A stretch of DNA of 64,000 nucleotides, from NCBI GenBank assembly GCA_048976805.1, contig JBHGUR010000101.1:62001-126000 (forward strand), read 5' to 3'. A program made the position numbers and the translations under genes. Shown piece after piece: positions 24,858 to 33,732 of this stretch. How positions within the stretch are numbered: position 1 is the stretch's first letter; each line of letters begins with the position of its first letter. The notes below the pieces were generated by a model. That model searched no databases. It saw only the letters and a program-made list of their open reading frames with translations, and was not told the origin of the DNA. The DNA comes from Ectobacillus sp048976805 (lineage in GTDB: Bacteria > Bacillota > Bacilli > Bacillales > Bacillaceae_G).

Positions 24858-26462
24858 ATGGCGGAAACATTTGTACAAAAAGAAGGAATTACAGTGAATC
24901 ATGAAACGCAGCTATTATCGCAGCAGGAAAAGGATGTTCTTGGCGAGATTGCTAATATTTCGTTCGGTTCTGCTTCTACCATTCTGTCTACTTTATTAAA
25001 TAAAACAGTTACGATTACTGCTCCTCATGTAGAAGTAGTAAGCTTGTATGATACGAGCGATATTGCGATTCCGCATGTTGTATTGAACATTCATTTTACA
25101 AAAGGGCTGGAAATGGACAATCTCCTTGTAATTAACCAAGAGGTTGCGTTAGCTATTGCTGATTTAATGATGATGGGAACAGGAGAGATAGACCATAACA
25201 AAGAACTAACGGAGCTTGAGTTGAGCGCTGTACAAGAAGCAATGAACCAAATGATGGGTTTTGCCGCAACATCGATGTCGGAGTTTTTTCAAGAGACGGT
25301 TGATATGACACCGCCGACAATTAAAGTTGTGAAACTCAAGGAAGAAATTGCAAAAATTGTAGACACTGAAGATCATACAAAAATTGTAAAAGTATCTTTT
25401 GATTTAACGATTGAGAATTTAGTGAATTCCAAGCTTGTTCAAATTGTTCCCTTGCAAAATGCAAAGAAGATGGTTCAGGAATTGATGAGATTGTCCGGCG
25501 AGACGGAGGAGCTGCAACCGCGCGGTGAAGCCGAATTCAAACATGAAATTATTACACAAGAACAAAGAGATATGCTCGGTGAAATCGCGAACATTTCCAT
25601 TGGTTCCGCTTCTACTGTATTATCTACCGTATTAAATCAGCCTGTTCATATTAGCGTACCTGCCGTTGATGTGATTTCAGCGCGCAAATACGACGAAATG
25701 TCTTTACCGCATGTTGTATTAAATGTAGATTTTATACATGGGGTAAAGTATGAAAACGTATTTGTGCTCACAAAAGAAATTGTACTTTCCATGGTTGATA
25801 TGATGATGATGGGGGCTGGTGAGATTGACCTGCAGCAGGAGCTTGGCGAATTTGAATTGAGCGCGGCTAAAGAAATTATGAATCAAATGATGGGGCATGC
25901 AGCAACGTCGATGTCCGAGCTGTTTGGCGGCATCGTTGATATTTCCCCGCCGTCCATTAAAATTGTAACAATTAAGGAAGAGTTGCAGCAGTTGGCTTCT
26001 ACACGTTCTACTGAAGAAATGGTACAGATTACTTTTGATTTGGAAATTGGCGATGCGGTGCATTCTAAAATGTATCAATTTTTATCTGTATCGGAAGCTA
26101 TTGCAATGACCGAGCAATTATCCGCTCTTATCGGAACAGAAGAACATGTACAAGAGACGCAGCCGGTTGTATTGCCAGAATGGGGCAATGCGCGCACTGA
26201 GGAACAACCGTTGCTTGCTTCAGAAGAAATAACGAAGAAGAGCAGGCTGCTGCAAAATATAGAAGTAAGCCTTGAGTTTGTGTTTGGAAGCACGACAAGA
26301 ACAATTGAAGATATATTACAATTAAATGAAAACGAAGTTGTAGTATTGGAAGAGAGCGTTGATGAACCAATCCAAGTGTTTGCAAACGGTGTTCTTATAG
26401 CGTACGGAGAACTCGTAAGCGTTGACGGATTTTTTGGAGTAAAGGTGAAGAAGACGCTATAA
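24858..26462 (+). CDS. fliY: Flagellar switch phosphatase FliY with duplicated CheC domains
   Basis: This 534-residue protein has two CheC/FliY-type CheY-P phosphatase domains in tandem (about 15-220 and 228-430) and a C-terminal SpoA (FliN-like) domain (about 455-534). Each CheC unit retains both ExxN catalytic motifs: LGEIANIS (Glu30/Asn33) and QEAMNQMMG in the first, LGEIANIS (near 239) and KEIMNQMMG in the second. B. subtilis FliY has one such domain and about 380 residues. It should sit in the C-ring and dephosphorylate CheY-P. It lacks an obvious N-terminal CheY-binding peptide. GGGAGG precedes the start. Two membrane-protein genes follow closely. Confidence 0.92.
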   Translation: MAETFVQKEGITVNHETQLLSQQEKDVLGEIANISFGSASTILSTLLNKTVTITAPHVEVVSLYDTSDIAIPHVVLNIHFTKGLEMDNLLVINQEVALAIADLMMMGTGEIDHNKELTELELSAVQEAMNQMMGFAATSMSEFFQETVDMTPPTIKVVKLKEEIAKIVDTEDHTKIVKVSFDLTIENLVNSKLVQIVPLQNAKKMVQELMRLSGETEELQPRGEAEFKHEIITQEQRDMLGEIANISIGSASTVLSTVLNQPVHISVPAVDVISARKYDEMSLPHVVLNVDFIHGVKYENVFVLTKEIVLSMVDMMMMGAGEIDLQQELGEFELSAAKEIMNQMMGHAATSMSELFGGIVDISPPSIKIVTIKEELQQLASTRSTEEMVQITFDLEIGDAVHSKMYQFLSVSEAIAMTEQLSALIGTEEHVQETQPVVLPEWGNARTEEQPLLASEEITKKSRLLQNIEVSLEFVFGSTTRTIEDILQLNENEVVVLEESVDEPIQVFANGVLIAYGELVSVDGFFGVKVKKTL

Positions 26463-26487
26463 GAAAATAGAGAAAAGGGGAAATGGA

Positions 26488-27639
26488 ATGAGGGGTATTA
26501 TTGGATTGTCGCTTATTCTTTCGTTAAGTTTAACAAATCCTTTGCCTGTTTATGCCATAGAGGATAACAAGGTGGCGTGTTTTTTGGAAAAAGAGGTTCA
26601 AGCTTCGGAAGAACAAGCCTCTCTTTCCATTACCGCAAGCGGCCGATCTGTTAAAGCAGGAGAAACAATTGAATTTTCGGTTGATGTGAAGGATGTAAAA
26701 CCGAAAATGGTTAAAGGAATTCTTTCTCAAAAGGAGCAGGGAATGCAAACACGCACGCTTGAATTTACTTACAACGGAGATAAACAAGCATGGGTAGCCG
26801 TATATACCGTTACACCATATGACCATATGGGTGAATGGGTGCTCGATGTATACTATTTGGAAGAGAAATGGCATGTAAAGAAAAATCAGCTTATGCTGGA
26901 AATCGATAACCCCGCTCCAAAACAGGATGAAATCGCTCCAGAGTTTATTGAAGCTTTCATAAAAAACAATGAAATGCAGGGAGGGGATGCGATTACTGTT
27001 GTGAGAGGCGATGAATTGACTATATATGCAAAAGCAACTGATGAACGGCTAGATAATAAAGAATTTTCAGGTGTTCAAGAAATAACTGCGCGTGTTCAAA
27101 AGCGTGGATCTGTAGATGCGCCTGTTGCTGCGATTTGTTTAAAATATAATGAGAAAGCAGATGAATGGACAGCGCCAATTTCGTTTTCTGAAGCGGATGA
27201 AGCTGCAGATTACGAGGTTGTTTTGACAATAAAGGATTTTGCAGGAAATATGCGCAAAGAAAGAATGAATACAGTGATTCATCTCGAAAAAGAGCCGGAA
27301 CTTGTTTTGCCAAGTGAGGATGAACCGCAGCAGAGCAAACCGCAAATGACGGAAAAGCAGGAGCCGCTTCAATTGATAGAGCAACGAGAAATACCGGTTG
27401 CAAGCAGGGGGAAGGAGACTGCCTTTGAACAAGCAGAGGCTGCTTCGGTACAAATAAAAGAAAAAGTAATAGAAACAAAAAAAACAGAAGCTGAAAAAAC
27501 AGCTTCCCTTCCAACAAGTGAATCAAAACAAACGCCGCCGCCCCAAAAAGGCAACAGCAACATGCTGTTTTATGTAGTCGGGGGATTTGCGTTATTTCAT
27601 GTCATTCGCGGATGCTTAGAATGGAATAGGGGAGTTTAA
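26488..27639 (+). CDS. Secreted Ig-like protein with C-terminal membrane anchor
   Basis: This 383-residue protein has a signal peptide (about 1-23, VYA cleavage), two beta-rich domains of Ig/bacterial-Ig type (about 40-145 and 150-270), a Glu/Gln/Pro-rich stalk (about 270-350) and a C-terminal transmembrane helix (about 358-376) with a short basic end. No family name is recognised. It starts 25 bases after fliY, with AAAAGGGGAAA as ribosome-binding site, and the next gene follows after 6 bases. Co-transcription with a switch protein suggests a motility-linked surface role, but the function is unknown. Confidence 0.7.
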   Translation: MRGIIGLSLILSLSLTNPLPVYAIEDNKVACFLEKEVQASEEQASLSITASGRSVKAGETIEFSVDVKDVKPKMVKGILSQKEQGMQTRTLEFTYNGDKQAWVAVYTVTPYDHMGEWVLDVYYLEEKWHVKKNQLMLEIDNPAPKQDEIAPEFIEAFIKNNEMQGGDAITVVRGDELTIYAKATDERLDNKEFSGVQEITARVQKRGSVDAPVAAICLKYNEKADEWTAPISFSEADEAADYEVVLTIKDFAGNMRKERMNTVIHLEKEPELVLPSEDEPQQSKPQMTEKQEPLQLIEQREIPVASRGKETAFEQAEAASVQIKEKVIETKKTEAEKTASLPTSESKQTPPPQKGNSNMLFYVVGGFALFHVIRGCLEWNRGV

Positions 27640-27645
27640 GAGGGG

Positions 27646-28401
27646 ATGAGAATACAAGGAAGCAATTCTAACGCAAAACTAGCATGGCAAAGACAGCAGC
27701 TGCAAAATATTGCGGGAGATCGGCAGCTTCAATTACTTTCAGGCAGCCGGGCTGTTGCCTTTTCTTTACATAAAGAAGCAGATGCGGCAGGAATACCGTT
27801 GTTAAGCGTACATGATGGATTAACAGCTGTACAAGCAGCACGGTTAGGTCTGTCCGCCATTTTACAGCTGTTAATGCAAACGCGCGAACAAGCAGCGCGG
27901 CATGGCAATTTTGTGAGCGCAACGACTTGGAAGGAACTTGTCCAACAATTAAACCGTATTGCCGCTGAAACGAATGTAAATGGCCTGTTTTTGCTTGATG
28001 AGGAAGCGCATTCTCTTATTGTGCGCGTTCAAAGTGAAGGAAAAGAACAAGCTGCCATGCAAATTTCTTTTGTTAGTGCAACGGCAGCGGCGCTTAGTTT
28101 GTCCGATATGGATGGGACGGCTGCAAAGCTAGAAGGGGCAATTCAGACTGTAAACGCATACTTGGAAAACTTTAATCAAACATTAAGGCAACTGCATGTT
28201 TTACTAGAGGAGGCGAAGCAAAAATCGGAACTCGTTTCTGGGGAGCATGATTTAGGAAAGCTGGGAGTTATTGCAGAAATGAGCATGTCGATGCTCACCT
28301 GCAGCGTTTTAAAACCGCTGAAAGATAAAAAAGTATCATTGTTTGTATGTGTGGGAATTCTTTTTTTTATTTTTGCGGCTGTTTATATAGTGGGGGACTA
28401 A
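27646..28401 (+). CDS. Flagellin-like protein with C-terminal transmembrane anchor
   Basis: No annotation is recalled for this 251-residue protein, but it aligns by eye with the flagellin at 48727-49554. Matches include MRI at the N-terminus, LSGSR (31-35) against LSSGKR, HDGLTAVQAARLGLSAI (56-72) against QDGISMIQTAESALNSV, NVNGLFLLDE (110-119) against EFNGAKLLDG, AIQTVNAYLE (165-174) against AINTVATGRA, and EMSMSMLT (211-218) against SEAGISMLS. The variable D2/D3 region is absent. Residues 230-249 form a hydrophobic helix where flagellin has its last D0 residues. It would be a membrane-held flagellin relative, not a filament subunit. Confidence 0.65.
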   Translation: MRIQGSNSNAKLAWQRQQLQNIAGDRQLQLLSGSRAVAFSLHKEADAAGIPLLSVHDGLTAVQAARLGLSAILQLLMQTREQAARHGNFVSATTWKELVQQLNRIAAETNVNGLFLLDEEAHSLIVRVQSEGKEQAAMQISFVSATAAALSLSDMDGTAAKLEGAIQTVNAYLENFNQTLRQLHVLLEEAKQKSELVSGEHDLGKLGVIAEMSMSMLTCSVLKPLKDKKVSLFVCVGILFFIFAAVYIVGD

Positions 28402-28425
28402 TAGAATCCCGCTTTGTTTTGGAGC

Positions 28426-28616
28426 TATATATACAATTTATTATTTGGACATATACATCGCGGCTAAGTAGAACAAACAGCACCTTGTACTTGCTTCCTC
28501 TCTCTAGTTTTCCGTTGCCTAGGGCAGGAATAGGTTTTGACCGCTTCTATGCATAGCAGGATGCTCTCTCCCTCTTTCAAAAGAAAGATTTTATGTTCTT
28601 TTTTAGCTTGTACTTA
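28426..28616 (+). repeat. Family B repeat, copy 2
   Basis: Highly similar to copy 1 over ~190 bp (shared run TTATTTGGACATATACATCG and others), same orientation. It begins 25 bases after the flagellin-like gene. Unlike the other copies it has no family A element next to it. The remainder of 28617-28689 shows nothing notable. Confidence 0.8.
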
Positions 28617-28689
28617 TAATATGTTGGTTCGTGCTTTCATCTCCTTTTCGCCGTTTTTTCTTATAGGAATCTATGAAACAATATAGGTT

Positions 28690-28734
28690 GGCATAATAAA
28701 AAGGCAGTTGCTACTACTGCCTTTTTATTATGCC
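28690..28734. terminator. Bidirectional terminator, flagellin-like gene / cheR
   Basis: A 19-bp perfect stem (GGCATAATAAAAAGGCAGT and complement) with a 7-base loop works on both strands. Confidence 0.9.
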
Positions 28735-28792
28735 AAGAACGAGCTAAGCCGCAAATTGATGGCTGCTATATAAGCAATAACGTCTTATATAG

Positions 28793-29566
28793 CTATATTT
28801 TTTGATAGAAGAAAGGATCGATGACTTTCAAACCGTATTGCTCTGGGGCCAATATTTGTTCTGTGCTGCCGACAAATAAAACGCCCCCGCTTCGAAGCGA
28901 TTGGCTGAATTTTTTGTACATCATGCTTCGCGCCTGTTCAGTGAAATAAATGGTTACGTTGCGGCAAACGATTAGGTCGTATTGCTGTTCATAGGAATGT
29001 GTAAGTAAATCATGTTTTTTGAATTTAACATATTGTTTTATATGTGGTTTAACAATATAGCTTTGCCCTTCTTTTATGAAATGTATATTTTTTATATGCT
29101 CCGGCACCTCGGTTAAGGAGCGGTCCTGATAAATTCCTTGCTTTGCTTTCTGTAAAATTTGGGAATCAATATCAGTCGCATGTATTTCATAACGATTAGG
29201 GAATACTTTTTCCAAAATCATAGATAAAGTATACGGTTCTTCTCCAGCAGCGCAGGCAGCGCTCCAAACCTTTAATTTTCTCGGATTACCTTGTGAAAGC
29301 AACGGCAAAATCTTTTTCTCCAGTATTTCCCATCGTGTGTGATTTCGGAAAAAACCAGATACGTTAATAGTCAAATGTTCAATGAAAGACTCCAGCAGCT
29401 TATGGTCGGAAAGGGCTGCAAGTAGGCTATTGTAGCTTGTAAAGCCGTTGCGAAGCAAAAAAGACTCAATCCTGCGGCGAATCCGATCTTGTTTATATAA
29501 GGAAAGATCCATGCCAAATCGTGCTTTAAAGCTTGTAATAAAGGAAGTATAAGCGTGTTCGTTCAT
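28793..29566 (-). CDS. cheR: Chemoreceptor glutamate methyltransferase CheR
   Basis: This 257-residue protein methylates receptor glutamates with S-adenosylmethionine. It has the N-terminal helical CheR domain (about 1-75) and a Rossmann domain with VWSAACAAGEEPYTL, HATDIDSQIL and LIVCRNVTIYF motifs. In the last motif the usual CRNVxIYF is kept. No good Shine-Dalgarno is seen. A hairpin (GGCAATTGC...GCAATTGCC) lies just upstream of the ATG. It is on the minus strand after another minus-strand gene. No cheB or cheD is present in the window. Confidence 0.93.
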   Translation of the reverse strand: MNEHAYTSFITSFKARFGMDLSLYKQDRIRRRIESFLLRNGFTSYNSLLAALSDHKLLESFIEHLTINVSGFFRNHTRWEILEKKILPLLSQGNPRKLKVWSAACAAGEEPYTLSMILEKVFPNRYEIHATDIDSQILQKAKQGIYQDRSLTEVPEHIKNIHFIKEGQSYIVKPHIKQYVKFKKHDLLTHSYEQQYDLIVCRNVTIYFTEQARSMMYKKFSQSLRSGGVLFVGSTEQILAPEQYGLKVIDPFFYQKI

Positions 29567-29649
29567 AAGTGTGCGGGCAATTGCCCAGGGAGCAATTGCC
29601 GATTCCCCCTTATTTCATGAAATTTCTATATTGGTATGCAGATATGTTT

Positions 29650-30147
29650 TTAAAGAAGGCGAAGCTTGCTTTCGAAGCTTTGTTGCGCCAATATTTCATT
29701 TTCCTTTGGCAGGTCGCAAATAAAAGCATCAATTCCGCATTCCTTCGCCACATCAGCCGGGATGACAGATGAAGGTTTATCGCCATTGTAGCAGCATATG
29801 ACCAAGTCAATATCTTGGAAAATAACCTTTAAATAGCGAATATATTCCGAGCGGTAAACGTTAGGGCTCATATGCCCAAACGAAGCGTACTGCGATCCGA
29901 GAGAAATAAAATATGAAATCATTTCCTGAAATGAACCGGACAGGCTTTCTAGCGGCTGCAGCGTGTATATATGGAGATGGGGGGCAAGGTGTTCGTTTTC
30001 CAGAAAAAAGCGAAACACCTCATTTTCCATCGATTTATAACATAGTACATGGATCATATGTTTAGATGCGTAGCGCGATAAGATTTTTTGAATTTCTTTC
30101 TTATCCCAATGTGTTAATTGATTTGATCCACAAAGAAAAAGATTCAT
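29650..30147 (-). CDS. Hypothetical Rossmann-like protein upstream of cheR
   Basis: This 165-residue soluble protein begins MNLFLCGS, has alternating hydrophobic strands (IHVLCY, LHIYTL, IDLVICCYNG, IDAFICDLP) and reads as a nucleotide-binding-like alpha/beta fold. The family is not recognised. It precedes cheR by 83 bases on the same strand and is divergent from the flgN-flgK operon. Its place inside the motility locus suggests a regulatory or signalling role, which is only inference. Confidence 0.65.
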   Translation of the reverse strand: MNLFLCGSNQLTHWDKKEIQKILSRYASKHMIHVLCYKSMENEVFRFFLENEHLAPHLHIYTLQPLESLSGSFQEMISYFISLGSQYASFGHMSPNVYRSEYIRYLKVIFQDIDLVICCYNGDKPSSVIPADVAKECGIDAFICDLPKENEILAQQSFESKLRLL

Positions 30148-30288
30148 TCTGTAGCCACCTCATGGAAAGTTTAACATATCTACAGCAAAAAAGAACTGCA
30201 AAAATAAAACTCAGACTGTACAATTATAATACGAGCACTGCGTTTATAGAAGGATAAAATATGTAAAAACGCGATAAACATCCCAAAA

Positions 30289-30407
30289 TTTATATATAAA
30301 ACAAAAAAATATTTGTATATGATATAAACTAAATAACAAGCATTTCGTTTTTAAAAAATAGCTGATATACTAAAATGGAAATATAGAAAATGCGTATTTT
30401 AATAAAA
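30289..30407 (+). promoter_or_regulatory. Divergent control region with MogR-like boxes
   Basis: TTTATATATAAAA (30289-30301) and TATTTTAATAAAA (30395-30407) each fit TTTT-N5-AAAA with one mismatch. The 450-base gap 30148-30598 lies between divergent motility operons. It is extremely AT-rich, so chance matches are possible. No promoter can be fixed with confidence. Confidence 0.4.
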
Positions 30408-30598
30408 TTATAATTTTGAAAATATATGGATGTAGACTTAAAAATGCCACACTCCTTTCTTTTTGTACGCGAGGGGGCGCCCTGAGGCGTATAGAGGAGA
30501 TTTTCCTGCTTTTTCTGCCTTGTGCAAGGGCAAATCAGAGAGAAGAGCAAGTGAAGCATAGTCATAGATATTTTAAAGCTTGGAAGGAGGATTTACGA

Positions 30599-31063
30599 AT
30601 GCTGCGTTCCGTTTCTTTTCATCCGCCTCTTGTAAACCAGCCGTCTTCCTTTTCCGGTACGAAGGAGGCGCCTTTATCAACGAACCAAAATTTTTATGCA
30701 TCTCTTCATGTACAAGGAAAACAAGATAATATTATAGGGGAAATGCAACGATTTGTAGAAACGATAGAGAAAATAAAAGAAAAAATCCAACAGGAATTAT
30801 CCGTTGAAAATGTGATGGAGTATAAAAAGACGGTAAAGGCTTTTTTAAATTTTTATGTAGACCATGTAATACAATATAAAGATGTGATGTCGCGCCATCC
30901 GAAATATGGCTATGCTCAGAAAATGACGGTTGTAAAGCAAATTGAAACTGATATGAACGATTTAGAAGATATTATGGGCCTAATTAACACGAAAACAGGA
31001 CATTTGGAAATGTTGAATAAAATTGGCGAGATTCATGGAATGATTTTAAATCTAGTTTTATAG
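30599..31063 (+). CDS. DUF327 (YaaR-like) family protein
   Basis: This 154-residue helical protein resembles DUF327, with an extended N-terminus and the conserved run YKKTVKAFLNFYVDHV. The family is common in Firmicutes and of unknown function; here it heads the hook-filament junction operon. A longer reading to 30416 exists. ATG 30599 was chosen because GGAAGGAGGATTTACGA precedes it. flgN follows after 17 bases. Confidence 0.8.
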   Translation: MLRSVSFHPPLVNQPSSFSGTKEAPLSTNQNFYASLHVQGKQDNIIGEMQRFVETIEKIKEKIQQELSVENVMEYKKTVKAFLNFYVDHVIQYKDVMSRHPKYGYAQKMTVVKQIETDMNDLEDIMGLINTKTGHLEMLNKIGEIHGMILNLVL

Positions 31064-31080
31064 ACGGGGGAGAAGCTAGA

Positions 31081-31533
31081 ATGTATATGAGCCTTTATGA
31101 TAAACTGTCGGACATCAGCAAGGTGTATCGGGAGATTGAGGAAACCGGAATAACGATATATACGTATTTAAAAGAAAAGAAGCTGCACGATATTCAGCCT
31201 TTGCACGTTTTGCAGCTGAAAAAAACAGAGGAGCTAAAGGAAAAGCAACAAGTGTTTGAACAACTGTTAATTCAATATTGCTCCGATAAAAATATTGAAA
31301 AGCCGAATGTAAAGCAGCTGTTTCCGTACTTTACGGAGCAAGAAGCGAAACAGATGCAGGAGCTTCTTGAAGAAACGACTCAGGCAGAACGGGCTGCTAA
31401 ACAGATAAGCACGAAAAATCAGCATTATTTACAAGTGTTAATTACAACAACGGAAGCGATGGTTGATTGTATTTCTGAATTGAATATGGAAAGAAATCAT
31501 AATTCACAAATGTTTATGAATGAGCTTTTGTAA
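31081..31533 (+). CDS. flgN: FlgN-like export chaperone
   Basis: This 150-residue, almost wholly helical, charged protein lies immediately before flgK, the position of FlgN, which holds FlgK and FlgL for the flagellar export gate. Sequence signatures are weak in this family, so the call rests on fold type, size and position. GGGGGAGAAG precedes the ATG. flgK starts 20 bases later. Confidence 0.78.
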   Translation: MYMSLYDKLSDISKVYREIEETGITIYTYLKEKKLHDIQPLHVLQLKKTEELKEKQQVFEQLLIQYCSDKNIEKPNVKQLFPYFTEQEAKQMQELLEETTQAERAAKQISTKNQHYLQVLITTTEAMVDCISELNMERNHNSQMFMNELL

Positions 31534-31553
31534 GAAAGGGATTGGAAACGAGA

Positions 31554-32834
31554 ATGAAATTAAGCGAATATCAGAAATCGTTGTCAGGCATGATGGCGGC
31601 GCAGCTTGCCATTTCCATAACAAAGCAAAATATATCGAATCTTCATACAGAAGGATATGTTCGGCAAAAAGTGAATTTTGGAGCGACAGGGGCGACAACC
31701 AGCAGCGGGCTGCCTTCCGGCTATGGTGTCAAACCACTTGATATTGAGCGGGTAACGGACGAAGTGAAAACGATGCAATACAATCATCAATTGTCCGAGT
31801 TTTCTTATTATGAATATGTTGTTAAAGAATTGTCCGGAGTAGAGGGATTGTTCGGCACTTCTGACGAATCTTCATTAGCCGCATTAACAGACCGTTTTTT
31901 TCAAGCGTGGCATGAGGTGGAGAAAAATCCGACGCAGCCTACGTATTATCAAACTGTTGTGTCTGAGGCGGACAAGCTTTCTTCGGAACTAAACCGCATT
32001 ACAAGCAGCTTGTGGCAGCTAAAGGCGCGTGCAGCAGAGGGGGGTCAATTTATGGCCGCTGAATTTAACCGCTTGGCAAAACAGCTTGCCGAAACGAACG
32101 AAAAGATTGGCGACGCCGGACTGCAGCCGCCGAACCAGCTGTTGGACGAGCGTGATCAAGCGATTAAAAATTTAGCAAAACTGGCAAAAGTGGATACAAC
32201 ATTTGAGTCGGAAAATCCTCACGTTGCCACTTTGCGCATAAACGGCCTCCTCCTTGTCTCAGGTGCGGACCATTATCCGCTGGAAGTGGATTCTAACCTT
32301 ACACTAAGAGCCAGCGGGGCTGAGGTGAAAATAAACGGAGGCTCTATTCAAGCGGCAATTGACTTGAATGTAAGGCATATTCCTGACTATATACAAAAAA
32401 TCAGCGAGTTTTCTAAAAACTTAGGAGATCAAGTTAATGCCATTTTAGGAACGACATTTTTTACAGGTGAAGAGGGGAATTTGCATGTTTACCCGCCAAT
32501 TTCGGCGAATCCGGCTTCTTTGAAGGTAACAGCGGAGACAGCAAAGCAGGTTACAGAGCTGGCAAAGCAAGCGATGTCACCGGGAATAACATACAAAACG
32601 GCGCTTGATCAACTTGTAGTAAAAGTAGCATCAGATGTAAACTCTGCTCAATCGTACATGACAATTCACGAAGACTTACTTATGGGAATTGAGCAGGAAA
32701 AGCTTAACGTTGAAGGTGTAAACATGGATGAGGAAATGGTGAATTTAATGATGTACCAAAATTACTTCGCCGCGAACTCAAAAGCAATCCGCACACTAAA
32801 TGAAATGTATGAATCGTTATTTGCATTAATTTAA
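31554..32834 (+). CDS. flgK: Flagellar hook-associated protein 1 FlgK
   Basis: This 426-residue hook-filament junction protein has an N-terminal rod/hook motif (ISITKQNISNLHTEGYVRQ) and C-terminal GVNMDEEMVNLMMYQNYF-type helices, both typical. It is short compared with B. subtilis FlgK (about 507), with a reduced central domain. The start MKLSEYQ at 31554 has AAAGGG upstream and matches related proteins; the TTG at 31542 is less likely. It is secreted unfolded through the flagellar export system. Confidence 0.95.
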   Translation: MKLSEYQKSLSGMMAAQLAISITKQNISNLHTEGYVRQKVNFGATGATTSSGLPSGYGVKPLDIERVTDEVKTMQYNHQLSEFSYYEYVVKELSGVEGLFGTSDESSLAALTDRFFQAWHEVEKNPTQPTYYQTVVSEADKLSSELNRITSSLWQLKARAAEGGQFMAAEFNRLAKQLAETNEKIGDAGLQPPNQLLDERDQAIKNLAKLAKVDTTFESENPHVATLRINGLLLVSGADHYPLEVDSNLTLRASGAEVKINGGSIQAAIDLNVRHIPDYIQKISEFSKNLGDQVNAILGTTFFTGEEGNLHVYPPISANPASLKVTAETAKQVTELAKQAMSPGITYKTALDQLVVKVASDVNSAQSYMTIHEDLLMGIEQEKLNVEGVNMDEEMVNLMMYQNYFAANSKAIRTLNEMYESLFALI

Positions 32835-32851
32835 TAAAGGCAGGAATAAAC

Positions 32852-33715
32852 ATGAGAATATCGACATTTCAGCACGCAGCTTGGACAAAACGCGATATGA
32901 TGCGAGTGCAGGCAGAGGTAGCTAAAAATCAACAGAAGGTATCTTCTGGAAAAAAGCATCTGCGCATGAGTGACTCGCCTCTTGATACAGGAAAATCGTT
33001 GGCCATCGGCCATACACTGCGCCAAATTGAACAAATGCAGCGCGATATTACAGACTCAAAAAATATGCTGTCTACTACAGAAACAGCGCTAACAGGTATT
33101 CAAGAGGCGTTGGACAGGGCAAACGCACTTGTAATCCAATCTTTAAACGGTACGCAATCAAAGGAAGATTTGCGGACGACGGCAACCGAAGTAGAGGCTT
33201 TAGTCAAGCAAGTTATATATTTGGGGAATACACAATATGACGGCCGTTATATATTTGGAGGAAGCGACTATGAACAGCCTCCTTTTCAAGAAGATGGAAC
33301 GTATGCAGGGGGGAATAAGGAAGTAAGCTGGAATATTCATGAAAGCTACTCTGTTACAGTATTTCACAACGGTAATGAAACAATCGCACCTGCGCTCCAA
33401 ACGCTGCAAAACATATATAGCCAACTAAAAAATGGCGATATAGAAGGATTGAAATCTTCTTTAGAGGCGAATAAAAGCAATATGGAAGCGATTATTAGTT
33501 CAATCGGGGAAGTAGGATCGACAAGCGCGACGGTTCAATCTTTTGACGATATGTTGCACGAGCAAAAAATTACGCTTACAGAAAAACTCTCCTCGGTGGA
33601 GGATGTGGATTTGGCCGAAGCGATTTCTGATTTATCCTACATGAATGCCACCTATCAAGCAACGTTGCAAGTTGTTAGCACGATGAACAAAGTAAACATA
33701 TTGAATTATATGTAG
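32852..33715 (+). CDS. flgL: Flagellar hook-associated protein 3 FlgL
   Basis: This 287-residue flagellin-related junction protein has N-terminal VSSGKKHLRMSDSPLD and C-terminal LAEAISDLSYMNATYQATLQ, the paired D0/D1 helices. It sits between FlgK and the filament. It starts 17 bases after flgK, with AAAGGCAGGAA upstream. fliD follows after 17 bases, so flgN-flgK-flgL-fliD-fliS form one operon. Confidence 0.95.
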   Translation: MRISTFQHAAWTKRDMMRVQAEVAKNQQKVSSGKKHLRMSDSPLDTGKSLAIGHTLRQIEQMQRDITDSKNMLSTTETALTGIQEALDRANALVIQSLNGTQSKEDLRTTATEVEALVKQVIYLGNTQYDGRYIFGGSDYEQPPFQEDGTYAGGNKEVSWNIHESYSVTVFHNGNETIAPALQTLQNIYSQLKNGDIEGLKSSLEANKSNMEAIISSIGEVGSTSATVQSFDDMLHEQKITLTEKLSSVEDVDLAEAISDLSYMNATYQATLQVVSTMNKVNILNYM

Positions 33716-33732
33716 GATGAGGAGGAAGCAAG

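Noticed and set aside
28347..28556. 69-codon ORF after the flagellin-like gene
   Set aside because: It overlaps the end of the real gene in another frame and then runs through the family B repeat. No ribosome-binding site.
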